A stretch of 42,386 nt of DNA from Candidatus Uhrbacteria bacterium (GCA_943354605.1 CALRCK010000001.1:41868-84253); one strand, 5' to 3'; positions 9,287-16,925 are shown, counted from the stretch's first letter. The notes: generated by a model not told the origin, from the sequence alone. Made by a program: numbers and translations.

Positions 9287-10576
9287 ATGTCGCACACCAT
9301 CGAACGCGTTGCCGATAACCAGATGAAAATCACCGTCGTTGTTCCAAAAGACAAGGTGTTCGCCGCAATGCATGTTGCCGCCGACGAGCTGTCTCGCGTG
9401 ATGAACATTCCAGGCTTCCGCCCAGGCGCGGCAAGCTACGACGTGGTAAAACAGCGCGTTGGTGAAATGAAAATCCTCGAGGAGGCTGCTGAGGAGCTGA
9501 TTCGCGCATCACTCGCTTCCGCGCTCATCGAGGAAGACTTGGACATTGTTGGAGCGCCGCATTTTACAATGGATGTAATGATTCCTGGAGAAGACCTCAT
9601 TTATAGCGCCGACATCGCGCTCATGCCAAAGGTGAAAAAGCTCGCGGACTACACAAAGCTCGTCGTTGAGCGAAAGCCAACGGAACCAACCCCGGAGATC
9701 ATTGAAACCGCAAAGAAGGATCTCGCCCGAATGCAAACAAAGGAAACACGCGCCGCAGCTGGAAAGAAGCTTGAACAGGGCGATAAAGCCGTCGTGAACC
9801 TCACCATGAAAAAGGATGGTGTGGTGCTTGAAGGTGGTGAAAGCCAGAATCACGGCGTGTACACCACCGAGGCACACTACATCGATGGTTTCGTGACCCA
9901 AATTCTCGGCATGGCAGAAGGCGACGAAAAAACCTTCACCCTAAAATTCCCAAAGGATCACTACCAGAAGCATCTTGCAGACAACGACGTAGACTTCACG
10001 GTTCGCTTGAACGAAATCTTCACCATCGAAACGCCAGAGCTTGATGAAGAATTCGCGAAGCGCCTTGGTTTCGAGAACGCGGCAATGCTCGAAGAAAAGC
10101 TCAAGGAAAATCTCGCCGCAGAAAGCGCCGTTGAAGAACGCCGCCGCCAGGAACGCGAATGCCTTGATCTTCTTGCGCAAAAATCTGAGTTCGACGTGAT
10201 CCCAGACATTCTCGTAAACCAGGAACTTGAGCGCATGCTTCGTGAACTCGAGCACTCTGTTGGCGAGAACGGTATGGAGCTGAAGGATTACTTGAAATCC
10301 ATCGGCAAGACGGTTGCAGAAACCAAACTCGATTTCACTCCAACCGCACTAACCCGCGTAAAAGTTGCGCTCCTTATTCGCGAGATTGGAAAGAAAGAGA
10401 ACATCGATGTCGACGCGAAGGCCGTCGATGCCGAGCTTGATGTGATTGCCGACCGACTTGGAGAAGACAACGAAAATCGTGCCCGCGTCTACGAACCAGA
10501 ATATCGCGAATTTGTAGAATCTCAAATGCGCAATCGCGCCGTCGTGGACCACATCATGGCCGCAATGGTGAAATAG
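9287..10576 (+). CDS. tig: trigger factor
   Basis: Ribosome-binding GFRPGAAS.. (GFRxGK-like), PPIase and C-terminal chaperone regions. Confidence 0.95.
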   Translation: MSHTIERVADNQMKITVVVPKDKVFAAMHVAADELSRVMNIPGFRPGAASYDVVKQRVGEMKILEEAAEELIRASLASALIEEDLDIVGAPHFTMDVMIPGEDLIYSADIALMPKVKKLADYTKLVVERKPTEPTPEIIETAKKDLARMQTKETRAAAGKKLEQGDKAVVNLTMKKDGVVLEGGESQNHGVYTTEAHYIDGFVTQILGMAEGDEKTFTLKFPKDHYQKHLADNDVDFTVRLNEIFTIETPELDEEFAKRLGFENAAMLEEKLKENLAAESAVEERRRQERECLDLLAQKSEFDVIPDILVNQELERMLRELEHSVGENGMELKDYLKSIGKTVAETKLDFTPTALTRVKVALLIREIGKKENIDVDAKAVDAELDVIADRLGEDNENRARVYEPEYREFVESQMRNRAVVDHIMAAMVK

Positions 10577-10582
10577 TTTACA

Positions 10583-10611
10583 CAAAACGAGATCGACACG
10601 ATCTCGTTTTG
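10583..10611. terminator. bidirectional hairpin terminator (tig / 10615 gene)
   Basis: CAAAACGAGATCG-ACA-CGATCTCGTTTTG, 13-bp perfect stem between convergent genes. Confidence 0.85.
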
Positions 10612-10614
10612 TTT

Positions 10615-11550
10615 TCATCGGTAGATTCTTTTTCTCCCGTTTCCGGCCCTCAGATTCGTATACTTTCGAAATTCACACCCGATTCCTTCCCAGTTCTCCA
10701 CCGACAGCCGGAGCGGCACACCATCGATCGTGATTCCGGTCTCAAAGGGAATCGACCGCAGCCTCATAGCGAGATCGACGAAATCCGCGGCACCATTAAT
10801 CATCTGCATTGTTGGAATCGATCCTGGGCCAATAGGGAACGCGGCAAAAAGGTCTATGCGATCCGGATATTGATACGCGATATCGATAAGAACCTCGGTC
10901 CAAAGAAATTCCAAATTGAATCCGAACACTGGAAGAGTCCTTTTCACACCACCAAGCACCGACATCGCCCTCCACGATTCAATTTCGCCAGCGATCTTTT
11001 GCATGATCGATGGTAAATACTCGCAGATAAACCGCTCCCTATTCGGCGTTGAGCTCTTTTGAATCGTTGAGACTGGAAACACATACGGTGTTCCGTATCG
11101 CGGTCGCGACGACGCCATGAGTCGATCATAAAGCTCGCGATTTTTCTCGGGATCGAATGATAATAGCCCAACACTCTCAATCGTCTCCGGCCGCGCAACC
11201 ATACGGCAGTAAAACATGTTCAAGAGCCACAGCGGGAAGTCATCCCGCAGTGGATTCAACGTCGTGTGAATCGCGATAGTTTGCTTATCGAACTCTCGAA
11301 ACACATTGCAGAATCGATACCTCTGCAAAATTGGATCGTTCGTATACGGCATCGGCGCATTCGAGATTTTCTTTTGCCAAATCGACAGTCGTTCATGAGC
11401 AAAATCACAAATTTCTTTCACTATCGTCAAATTAGCGAGATCGGATTCACGATCAATCACGCCGACGTGACGAGACCAGTGACGGTAGAGAACACGAATG
11501 TGGTGGGGAAGTTCCATAGAATTCGTACTTCTCCGAACGTTTGAAACCAT
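10615..11550 (-). CDS. DNA base hypermodification-like protein (5-hmdU DNA kinase helical domain / alpha-glutamyl-putrescinyl-thymine pyrophosphorylase-like)
   Basis: 311 aa; core YTNDPILQRYRFCNVFREFDKQTIAI resembles the DPILxxYRFTNVFRxxDK motif of that family. Confidence 0.6.
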   Translation of the reverse strand: MVSNVRRSTNSMELPHHIRVLYRHWSRHVGVIDRESDLANLTIVKEICDFAHERLSIWQKKISNAPMPYTNDPILQRYRFCNVFREFDKQTIAIHTTLNPLRDDFPLWLLNMFYCRMVARPETIESVGLLSFDPEKNRELYDRLMASSRPRYGTPYVFPVSTIQKSSTPNRERFICEYLPSIMQKIAGEIESWRAMSVLGGVKRTLPVFGFNLEFLWTEVLIDIAYQYPDRIDLFAAFPIGPGSIPTMQMINGAADFVDLAMRLRSIPFETGITIDGVPLRLSVENWEGIGCEFRKYTNLRAGNGRKRIYR

Positions 11551-11601
11551 TTTTACACATCGGAGCTATTCGCGATACTGGTAGGATTTTGTATATCCCA
11601 A

Positions 11602-11628
11602 CTTGAGGTCGCAAATTGCGACCTCAAG
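11602..11628. promoter_or_regulatory. perfect palindrome (13+1+13) in divergent intergenic region, candidate operator
   Basis: CTTGAGGTCGCAA-A-TTGCGACCTCAAG. Confidence 0.7.
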
Positions 11629-11653
11629 ACCCTCACTCTCGAATAAAGACTCT

Positions 11654-12163
11654 ATGCTCCCGCTTTTACCGACAGAGATTATTGAAAATCGAATATTCAT
11701 CGTTCGCGGAAAGAAAGTGATGGTCGATAGGGATCTCGCTCGATTATACGGAGTAAAAACCACGGTCCTCAACCAAGCCGTTCGAAGAAACATTGATCGT
11801 TTTCCTCAAAACTTCTGCTTCCAACTTACCGAGGACGAATGGAGATCTTTAAGATCACAATTTGTGATCTTAAAGCCTGGTCGTGGTGGCAAAGGGTTCC
11901 GCCCACTCGTGTTCACCGAACACGGAATTGCTATGCTTTCTGGCGTTCTTAAAAGTAAGCGCGCAATTGCAATCAATATCCAAATCATCAACGCATTCAT
12001 CTCTCTCCGCGACATGGCACTCGAACATTCCGATCTCCGGTTACGAATCGACTTCCTGGAAAAACACTACGACGAGCAGTTCAAAATCGTCTTTAATGCG
12101 TTACGACAGACGATTGATGACGATTCCAGGAAAAGCAAAATTGGATTCAAAGGGGAGAAGTAG
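11654..12163 (+). CDS. ORF6N-domain DNA-binding protein
   Basis: ENRIFIVRGKKVMVDRDLARLYGVKTTVLNQAVRRNIDRFPQNFCFQLTEDEW...RPLVFTEHGIAMLSGVLKS: ORF6N domain; ATG 11654 preferred to TTG 11603. Confidence 0.93.
   Translation: MLPLLPTEIIENRIFIVRGKKVMVDRDLARLYGVKTTVLNQAVRRNIDRFPQNFCFQLTEDEWRSLRSQFVILKPGRGGKGFRPLVFTEHGIAMLSGVLKSKRAIAINIQIINAFISLRDMALEHSDLRLRIDFLEKHYDEQFKIVFNALRQTIDDDSRKSKIGFKGEK
11847..11875. repeat. perfect palindrome (14+1+14) inside ORF6N coding sequence
   Basis: CTTTAAGATCACAA-T-TTGTGATCTTAAAG; sister of 11602-11628. Confidence 0.9.
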
Positions 12164-12178
12164 GTACACTTTCTCTAT

Positions 12179-13036
12179 ATGCGATTTGGAGCACACGTTT
12201 CAGCGGCCGGTGGTTTGTGGAAGGCGGGACCGGCCGGGAAGGATCTGGGATGCGAAGTTATCCAAATCTTTTCTCGTTCTCCGCAAATGTTCGCGGCAAA
12301 ACCGATACGTGACGAGGACGCCGCAACGTTTCGTGAGTCGATGAAAGAGAACGATATCAAAGATGTGTATATTCACGCGCCGTACATCGTAAACCTTGCA
12401 TCAGCGAAGAACACCACACGTTTCGGATCGGTAAAGATTCTTCGCGAGGAACTCGAACGCGGCACGCAACTCGGCGCAAAGGCGATCATGTTTCATCCGG
12501 GATCGGCGAAGGAAATCGGACAGGAGGCAGGGGTTGAGGCGGTGATTAAAGGCCTCGATCGCATCATGGACGGATACGAAGGAAGCTGTCAGCTCCTCAT
12601 CGAAATCTCGGCTGGCGCAGGGGCGGTGATGGGCGATGAATTTGAGGAGATTGCCGCGTTCATCGACGGAGCAGAGCGAGGCAAAGAAATTGGCGTGTGT
12701 TTCGACACACAGCATGCATTCGCTTCTGGGTACGACCTGCGGACAAAAGAAGCCGTCGATCAAACATTTAAAGATTTCGATCGCATCGTCGGCCTCAAAA
12801 AACTCGTCGCGTCGCATTGTAATGACAGCAAGATTGAGTTCGACGGCCACAAAGATCGTCATCAACATCTCGGTCACGGCTTCATCGGCGCCGACGCATT
12901 CAAATACATTGTTGAACATCCAAAACTTCAACATATCGATCTCATTCTCGAAACGCCGTTCGACGGAGAAGAGGAGAAGGGAAGTCGCGAAGAGGATATT
13001 GCGCTCCTCAAGAAGTTTCGAAAGGGGATGAAATAG
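12179..13036 (+). CDS. nfo: endonuclease IV (AP endonuclease)
   Basis: RFGAHVSAAGG..., metal-binding signatures (HPGSAKE, CFDTQHAFASGYD, HCNDSK, DRHQHLGHG). Confidence 0.96.
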   Translation: MRFGAHVSAAGGLWKAGPAGKDLGCEVIQIFSRSPQMFAAKPIRDEDAATFRESMKENDIKDVYIHAPYIVNLASAKNTTRFGSVKILREELERGTQLGAKAIMFHPGSAKEIGQEAGVEAVIKGLDRIMDGYEGSCQLLIEISAGAGAVMGDEFEEIAAFIDGAERGKEIGVCFDTQHAFASGYDLRTKEAVDQTFKDFDRIVGLKKLVASHCNDSKIEFDGHKDRHQHLGHGFIGADAFKYIVEHPKLQHIDLILETPFDGEEEKGSREEDIALLKKFRKGMK

Positions 13037-13061
13037 AACTTTATAAAGTTTGTAATAACAA

Positions 13062-13087
13062 CAGCCGCTCTCCTCCAAGAGCGGCTG
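13062..13087. terminator. hairpin terminator downstream of nfo
   Basis: CAGCCGCTCT-N6-AGAGCGGCTG, followed by GTTTTT. Confidence 0.8.
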
Positions 13088-13107
13088 CATGTTTTTGTCG
13101 TCGTTGT

Positions 13108-13473
13108 TCACTTTCTTTGTGCGAGATTGATGCCGGCCTGAAACGCCTCGCCGAAAAGCTTTTCCAAGAGGACTTCGAATCCGTCATCGTCATCACACCC
13201 AACACCACACAAGCTCACCAGCGCATCGCCGGCCGCCGTTTTCGGCACCTTCATCGCGTAAGCGATCCGCATCGGCTCATCTCCGACCTCCGTCTCCCAT
13301 GCGCGATATTCCTCGAGGCTCTCGAACGAGTTGATGCGGACGGTTCCGTTTTCGCAAAAAAGAATCATGACAAGCTCCGTGATGTTGTATCCGACATTCG
13401 CAGTACCAAACCGCCGAAAATTCAGCAGCTCGGCTCTGGGCGCAAAGGGAGATAAGCCTATCTCAACCCTCAC
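13108..13473 (-). CDS. hypothetical protein
   Basis: 121 aa ORF in same orientation as 13516..13947; better protein-like composition than the overlapping plus-strand ORF. Confidence 0.55.
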   Translation of the reverse strand: MRVEIGLSPFAPRAELLNFRRFGTANVGYNITELVMILFCENGTVRINSFESLEEYRAWETEVGDEPMRIAYAMKVPKTAAGDALVSLCGVGCDDDDGFEVLLEKLFGEAFQAGINLAQRK

Positions 13474-13515
13474 GCCGCGTAACGCCTCTTGTTTTACTCT
13501 ATGTCGACTGAACCA

Positions 13516-13947
13516 CTAAAACGCAGCGCACACGCTGTAACGGAACAGATCAATCTCCACAAGCGTGCCTTCATAGAAATAGTCCCCCTCCCGAGAGAAC
13601 TCCAACATGTGGAGCGAGAGGGACCGCTTGTGAATCCCAGGCACCGTAGACCACGCCGTCGCCTTCCCGGAAGAATCCCACCTGACAACGATATCGTTTA
13701 CATCATGAACCTGAAGCCGCAAGCGACTGAGAGCCCATTCCGGAATTGCTTCGGCGAGGATCTCCCGCAGCGCCGCCTCCTGCTCCCCGCTGACCGCGAC
13801 GACACCACCATTTCCCTTACATTCCTGAAGAGCCTTATTCCTATAGAAGTCGAGATCGGTGACACCGAAAACGAGATTGAGGCGTGCGAGATATCCTTCA
13901 CTCAACAGGATTTTCCGCACCTCTTCCATCGACCTTGATTTGTACAT
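13516..13947 (-). CDS. hypothetical protein
   Basis: 143 aa, preceded on the minus strand by a clear Shine-Dalgarno (CTGGAGGACAAATG). Confidence 0.7.
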   Translation of the reverse strand: MYKSRSMEEVRKILLSEGYLARLNLVFGVTDLDFYRNKALQECKGNGGVVAVSGEQEAALREILAEAIPEWALSRLRLQVHDVNDIVVRWDSSGKATAWSTVPGIHKRSLSLHMLEFSREGDYFYEGTLVEIDLFRYSVCAAF

Positions 13948-14033
13948 TTGTCCTCCAGTTGTTTTGTCTGTGCGTTACTTCCGATTTTATCGGACAACGT
14001 ACTATATCATATCTTTACACATAAATCAATATA

Positions 14034-14074
14034 TTGTTCTATATCAGATATTGGTGTATACTCCCTATATACAC
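14034..14074 (+). promoter_or_regulatory. promoter/operator of TrmB-like regulator
   Basis: TTGTTC-N17-TATACT; inverted repeats ATATC-A-GATAT (14041-14051) and GTGTATA-CTCCCTA-TATACAC (14054-14074) over the -10. Confidence 0.55.
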
Positions 14075-14085
14075 ACTAAACCCTT

Positions 14086-14889
14086 ATGACTGCACAATCA
14101 GCCCAAAAACGAAACGAACCACTATACGCCGCCTTAAAAAGCCTCGGCCTCACCGAAGGGGAAGCGACGCTGTATATTCTTTCGTTAGAAATTGGACCGC
14201 ATCCAATTTCACAAGTTGCAGAGAAAATGGGTATTTCTCGTCCGAATATCTATAAGCTCATTAAAACACTTGAAGATAGGGGGCTCGCAGCACTTCCAAA
14301 AGGCGGGAAGCTCAAGCGATTTAGCGTGTTTTCGCCGTCGCTTGTTTCTGAACTGCTGAAAAAGAAAGAAAAGGAGCGTGCCGAGATTCAAAATGGCTTC
14401 ACGTCAACACTTCCGGATCTCCTCACAAAATATCGGCGTGGCGATCTTCCAAGCAGCGCTCGCATCTATCAAGGCCGGGGGCAGTATCTTTCAGCGCTTT
14501 TTGCGCTACCGGAAGAAGCGAAGGATTCAATCGATTTCTTCGGATCCGCTGATTACTTTTTGGATCTCATCGATCGCGACGATCAAAAAGAATATATTGC
14601 TGAGCGCCGAAAGCGCGGACTCAGATCTCGCATATTATCTTTGCCGGGACCGAATGCGAACAGAATGGCGGAAACGGATCAGGAGGAGATGCGAGAAACT
14701 CGAATTCTTGTCGGACTCGATCCATTTAAAACATCATTCCATTTCTCAGCCGATAAAATTATCTTCTGGCAGCCAGAGAATCTTCTCGCGATTCGAATCG
14801 AGGACGATCTCATCGTTGCGATGATGAAAAGCATGTACGAATATTTATGGGCGAACGCCACAAGGCCCGAAACAAGTAACTTAAATTAA
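14086..14889 (+). CDS. TrmB-family transcriptional regulator
   Basis: N-terminal wHTH (LKSLGLTEGEATLYILSLEIGPHPISQVAEKMGISRPNIYKLIKTLEDRGL) plus effector-domain-like C-terminus. Confidence 0.88.
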   Translation: MTAQSAQKRNEPLYAALKSLGLTEGEATLYILSLEIGPHPISQVAEKMGISRPNIYKLIKTLEDRGLAALPKGGKLKRFSVFSPSLVSELLKKKEKERAEIQNGFTSTLPDLLTKYRRGDLPSSARIYQGRGQYLSALFALPEEAKDSIDFFGSADYFLDLIDRDDQKEYIAERRKRGLRSRILSLPGPNANRMAETDQEEMRETRILVGLDPFKTSFHFSADKIIFWQPENLLAIRIEDDLIVAMMKSMYEYLWANATRPETSNLN

Positions 14890-14890
14890 T

Positions 14891-15313
14891 ATGGACCACG
14901 TTGCGATCATGACGCCGTCGTGGAAACTGATCCCGAAGATTCTCAGTGGCGAAAAATCGATCGAGTCTCGCTGGTATCAAACGCGACGAGCGCCGTGGAA
15001 CACGATTTCGATCGGGGACAGGGTATTTTTTAAAGATTCAGGGAAATCGATCACAGCAAAGGCAGTCGTTTCGCGGGTGTGGCAATTTGAGATCAAGTCG
15101 ATGAAGGATGCAGAAAAAATCGTTACCGAATTTGGTCAGCGAATCTGCCTCGTGAATCCGAATGTTGCGACGTGGGGGAAGGTTCCCAAATACTGCATCC
15201 TCATTGAGCTCAACCATCCCGAATCGATTCCGCCGTTCACGATCAACAAACGCGGATTTGGCGCAGGAGCTGCGTGGATCTCGACTGATTCACTCGAGAA
15301 CATTCGCGTATGA
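14891..15313 (+). CDS. ASCH/PUA-like domain protein
   Basis: SWKLIPKILSGEKSIESRWYQTRRAPWNTISIGDRVFFKDSG: ASCH-like pattern. Confidence 0.65.
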   Translation: MDHVAIMTPSWKLIPKILSGEKSIESRWYQTRRAPWNTISIGDRVFFKDSGKSITAKAVVSRVWQFEIKSMKDAEKIVTEFGQRICLVNPNVATWGKVPKYCILIELNHPESIPPFTINKRGFGAGAAWISTDSLENIRV

Positions 15314-15531
15314 AAATCACCGTCACTGTAAAGCCAAATTCGGGGCGGTCGGAAATCGAGAACCTCGACGGCGAATCGTTCGTTGTTCGATTGAAATCTG
15401 CGCCGGTGGACGGAAAAGCAAACGCAGAGCTCATTCGATTACTTTCAAAATATTTTCGCGTTCCCCAGAAATCGGTTGCCATAAAAACCGGCGCGAATGC
15501 AAAGAAAAAACTCGTCGAAATCCTTCAGTGA
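15310..15531 (+). CDS. DUF167 (YggU) family protein
   Basis: MKITVTVKPNSGRSEIE...VRLKSAPVDGKANAELIRLLSKYFRVPQKSVAIKTGANAKKKLVEI; ATGA overlap with upstream gene. Confidence 0.93.
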   Translation: MKITVTVKPNSGRSEIENLDGESFVVRLKSAPVDGKANAELIRLLSKYFRVPQKSVAIKTGANAKKKLVEILQ

Positions 15532-15553
15532 AATCTTGTCCACATCAATGCAC

Positions 15554-15657
15554 TTGTGTTCATTTCCTGTGTCGATATACTCACAGCAGAGGCTCCTCTC
15601 CCAGCACTCCAGTGGAAGAGGAGCTGACCATCTCCGGAGCATATTGCTCTGGATTTT
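15554..15657 (+). ncRNA. candidate small RNA (promoter, stem-loop, intrinsic terminator)
   Basis: TTGTGT-N16-TATACT (15554-15581); hairpin GCTCCTCT...AGAGGAGC (15592-15624); terminator TCCGGAGC-ATATT-GCTCTGGA-TTTT (15633-15657); no ORF. Confidence 0.45.
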
Positions 15658-15658
15658 G

Positions 15659-15907
15659 TTATGGCCGATCAACTCCGCCCTCGGCCCATGGATGACATCG
15701 AAGAATACGCAACGCGCCTTTCGTGACGCCGACGGTAACACCGTCTTTCAATATCGATTGCCGACAATATTCCGAGCAGGAAGGATAAAACGGACAAAAC
15801 CCCAACGGATACATCGCCTTCATCGGTCCGTGGTCAAACGAAAGGGTTCGCTGATACAGAATAATCGGTGCCGTTGCGATTTTCCGAACCATCAATGTAG
15901 CCGTCAT
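15659..15907 (-). CDS. yidD: membrane protein insertion efficiency factor YidD
   Basis: YQRTLSFDHGPMKAMYPLGFCPFYPSCSEYCRQSILKDGVTVGVTKGALRILRCHPWAEGGVD: YidD signature. Confidence 0.95.
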   Translation of the reverse strand: MTATLMVRKIATAPIILYQRTLSFDHGPMKAMYPLGFCPFYPSCSEYCRQSILKDGVTVGVTKGALRILRCHPWAEGGVDRP

Positions 15908-16242
15908 AACAATTTCGCACGATGCAGTGTGCTCCGAAGCTTTGCTTCTTTTTGGCGGTAATCGAGATCGAGCGCAGGCTTCGCGGTTAAAAAAATCACA
16001 TCGAACCCCGGCTTAATTTCCTTCATCATCGATCGCACAATTTCGCGATACTGCCGACGGATCCGGTTGCGATCAACCGCCCTCTTGCTCACTTTTGTTC
16101 CAACAACAACCGCGAATCGCGACGACGCGAGAGTATTTTTTACCACTTTCACACCACAAGCTGTATCAAAAGCACCGGCCTTGGATTTCAAGACTCGAGC
16201 AATATCTTTCTCGTGGCGCAGTCGAAAATCTTTCGCGAGCAT
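15904..16242 (-). CDS. rnpA: ribonuclease P protein component
   Basis: RFAVVVGTKVSKRAVDRNRIRRQYREIVR: RnpA signature; between yidD and rpmH. Confidence 0.95.
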   Translation of the reverse strand: MLAKDFRLRHEKDIARVLKSKAGAFDTACGVKVVKNTLASSRFAVVVGTKVSKRAVDRNRIRRQYREIVRSMMKEIKPGFDVIFLTAKPALDLDYRQKEAKLRSTLHRAKLL

Positions 16243-16290
16243 AGAATCGAATTGAACCGAACCGACAGCGTTGGGATATTTGCGTCGAGT

Positions 16291-16366
16291 TTGGGTGCGT
16301 GGTGAGCAAAGCTCGTGAGACGTACATCATAGTACGTTGAACGAGCTTGCGATGCCACAAGCCCAA
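16291..16366. repeat. long imperfect palindromic element in rpmH-rnpA spacer
   Basis: 35-nt imperfect arms around ATCATA, including perfect blocks AAGCTCGT/ACGAGCTT and ACGTAC/GTACGT. Confidence 0.7.
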
Positions 16367-16395
16367 AATCGGCCAAAGAGCACAACACTATAATA

Positions 16396-16425
16396 ACAAA
16401 CATCGGTTTTTCAACCGATGTTTGT
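16396..16425 (-). terminator. hairpin immediately downstream of rpmH
   Basis: ACAAACATCGGTT-TTTC-AACCGATGTTTGT, 13-bp stem, 3 nt after the rpmH stop. Confidence 0.75.
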
Positions 16426-16428
16426 TTC

Positions 16429-16581
16429 CTAACGGGGGCGTGCGGTGACGGTGAGACGCTTTCGGCCCTTAGCTCGGCGTCGTTTTAAAACGATCTTTCC
16501 GTCCTTGGACTTCATGCGCTTCCGAAATCCGTGCACTTTCGCGCGCTGCCGCTTTTTCGGCTGATACGTTCGCTTAGGCAT
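16429..16581 (-). CDS. rpmH: 50S ribosomal protein L34
   Basis: [50 protein letters not shown], 50 aa. Confidence 0.98.
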   Translation of the reverse strand: MPKRTYQPKKRQRAKVHGFRKRMKSKDGKIVLKRRRAKGRKRLTVTARPR

Positions 16582-16591
16582 AAGTGGCAAG

Positions 16592-16620
16592 ACTTTACGC
16601 CGGCAAGCATACCATGTCAA
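16592..16620 (-). promoter_or_regulatory. rpmH promoter
   Basis: Minus strand TTGACA (16620-16615), 17-nt spacer, TAAAGT (16597-16592), 10 nt before ATG. Confidence 0.65.
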
Positions 16621-16643
16621 CCAAAATCCGTGTGCGGACGACT

Positions 16644-16767
16644 CAACGGGTGGCGCCGAGGGAGGCCCCATGGGGAGCGCAACGAGCGCCGCAGCACGTG
16701 AGGATCGCGAAAAACCGGATGCGCGAGCTGAGCACCCCGATGGGGTCCTCGGCGACAGGACCCGTTG
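16644..16767. ncRNA. candidate structured RNA / long GC-rich hairpin between rpmH and dnaA
   Basis: Nested helices CAACGGGT/ACCCGTTG, GCCGAGG/CCTCGGC, CCCCAT/ATGGGG, GGGG/CCCC, GCGCA/TGCGC; orientation unknown. Confidence 0.45.
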
Positions 16768-16854
16768 TGACGTCATCCACACGGCGTCGCAAAATCTTTT
16801 TTTACGGATTTCCACGAAAAATGTGCATAACATAGGCAGTTGTCCCCACTTTTT

Positions 16855-16925
16855 GCGCACTTATCCCCAAAGTCATCCACTTTTCGCAAAAACCTCGACC
16901 TTTCATAGCTGTGGATAATTGACTA
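16855..16925. other. origin-associated DnaA-box region upstream of dnaA
   Basis: TTATCCCCA at 16861, perfect TGTGGATAA (TTATCCACA on minus) at 16910-16918, related boxes nearby. Confidence 0.65.

Noticed and set aside
11603-11653. TTG-initiated extension MRSQIATSRPSLSNKDS of the ORF6N protein
   Set aside because: Not required for the ORF6N domain, and the DNA is the palindrome; kept as a regulatory site, though the in-frame similarity is used as evidence above.
13117-13455. 112-aa plus ORF overlapping 13108..13473
   Set aside because: The minus ORF is co-oriented with the SD-preceded 13516..13947 gene and is more protein-like.
16676-16690. AGCGCAACGAGCGCC resembling the 16S rRNA GCAACGAGCGCAAC segment
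   Set aside because: Too short and without surrounding rRNA sequence; likely coincidence inside the hairpin.
16584-16918. Short plus-strand ORFs (16584..16835, 16670..16918) over the rpmH-dnaA region
   Set aside because: Arginine/serine/threonine-rich low-plausibility peptides overlapping the hairpin and DnaA boxes.
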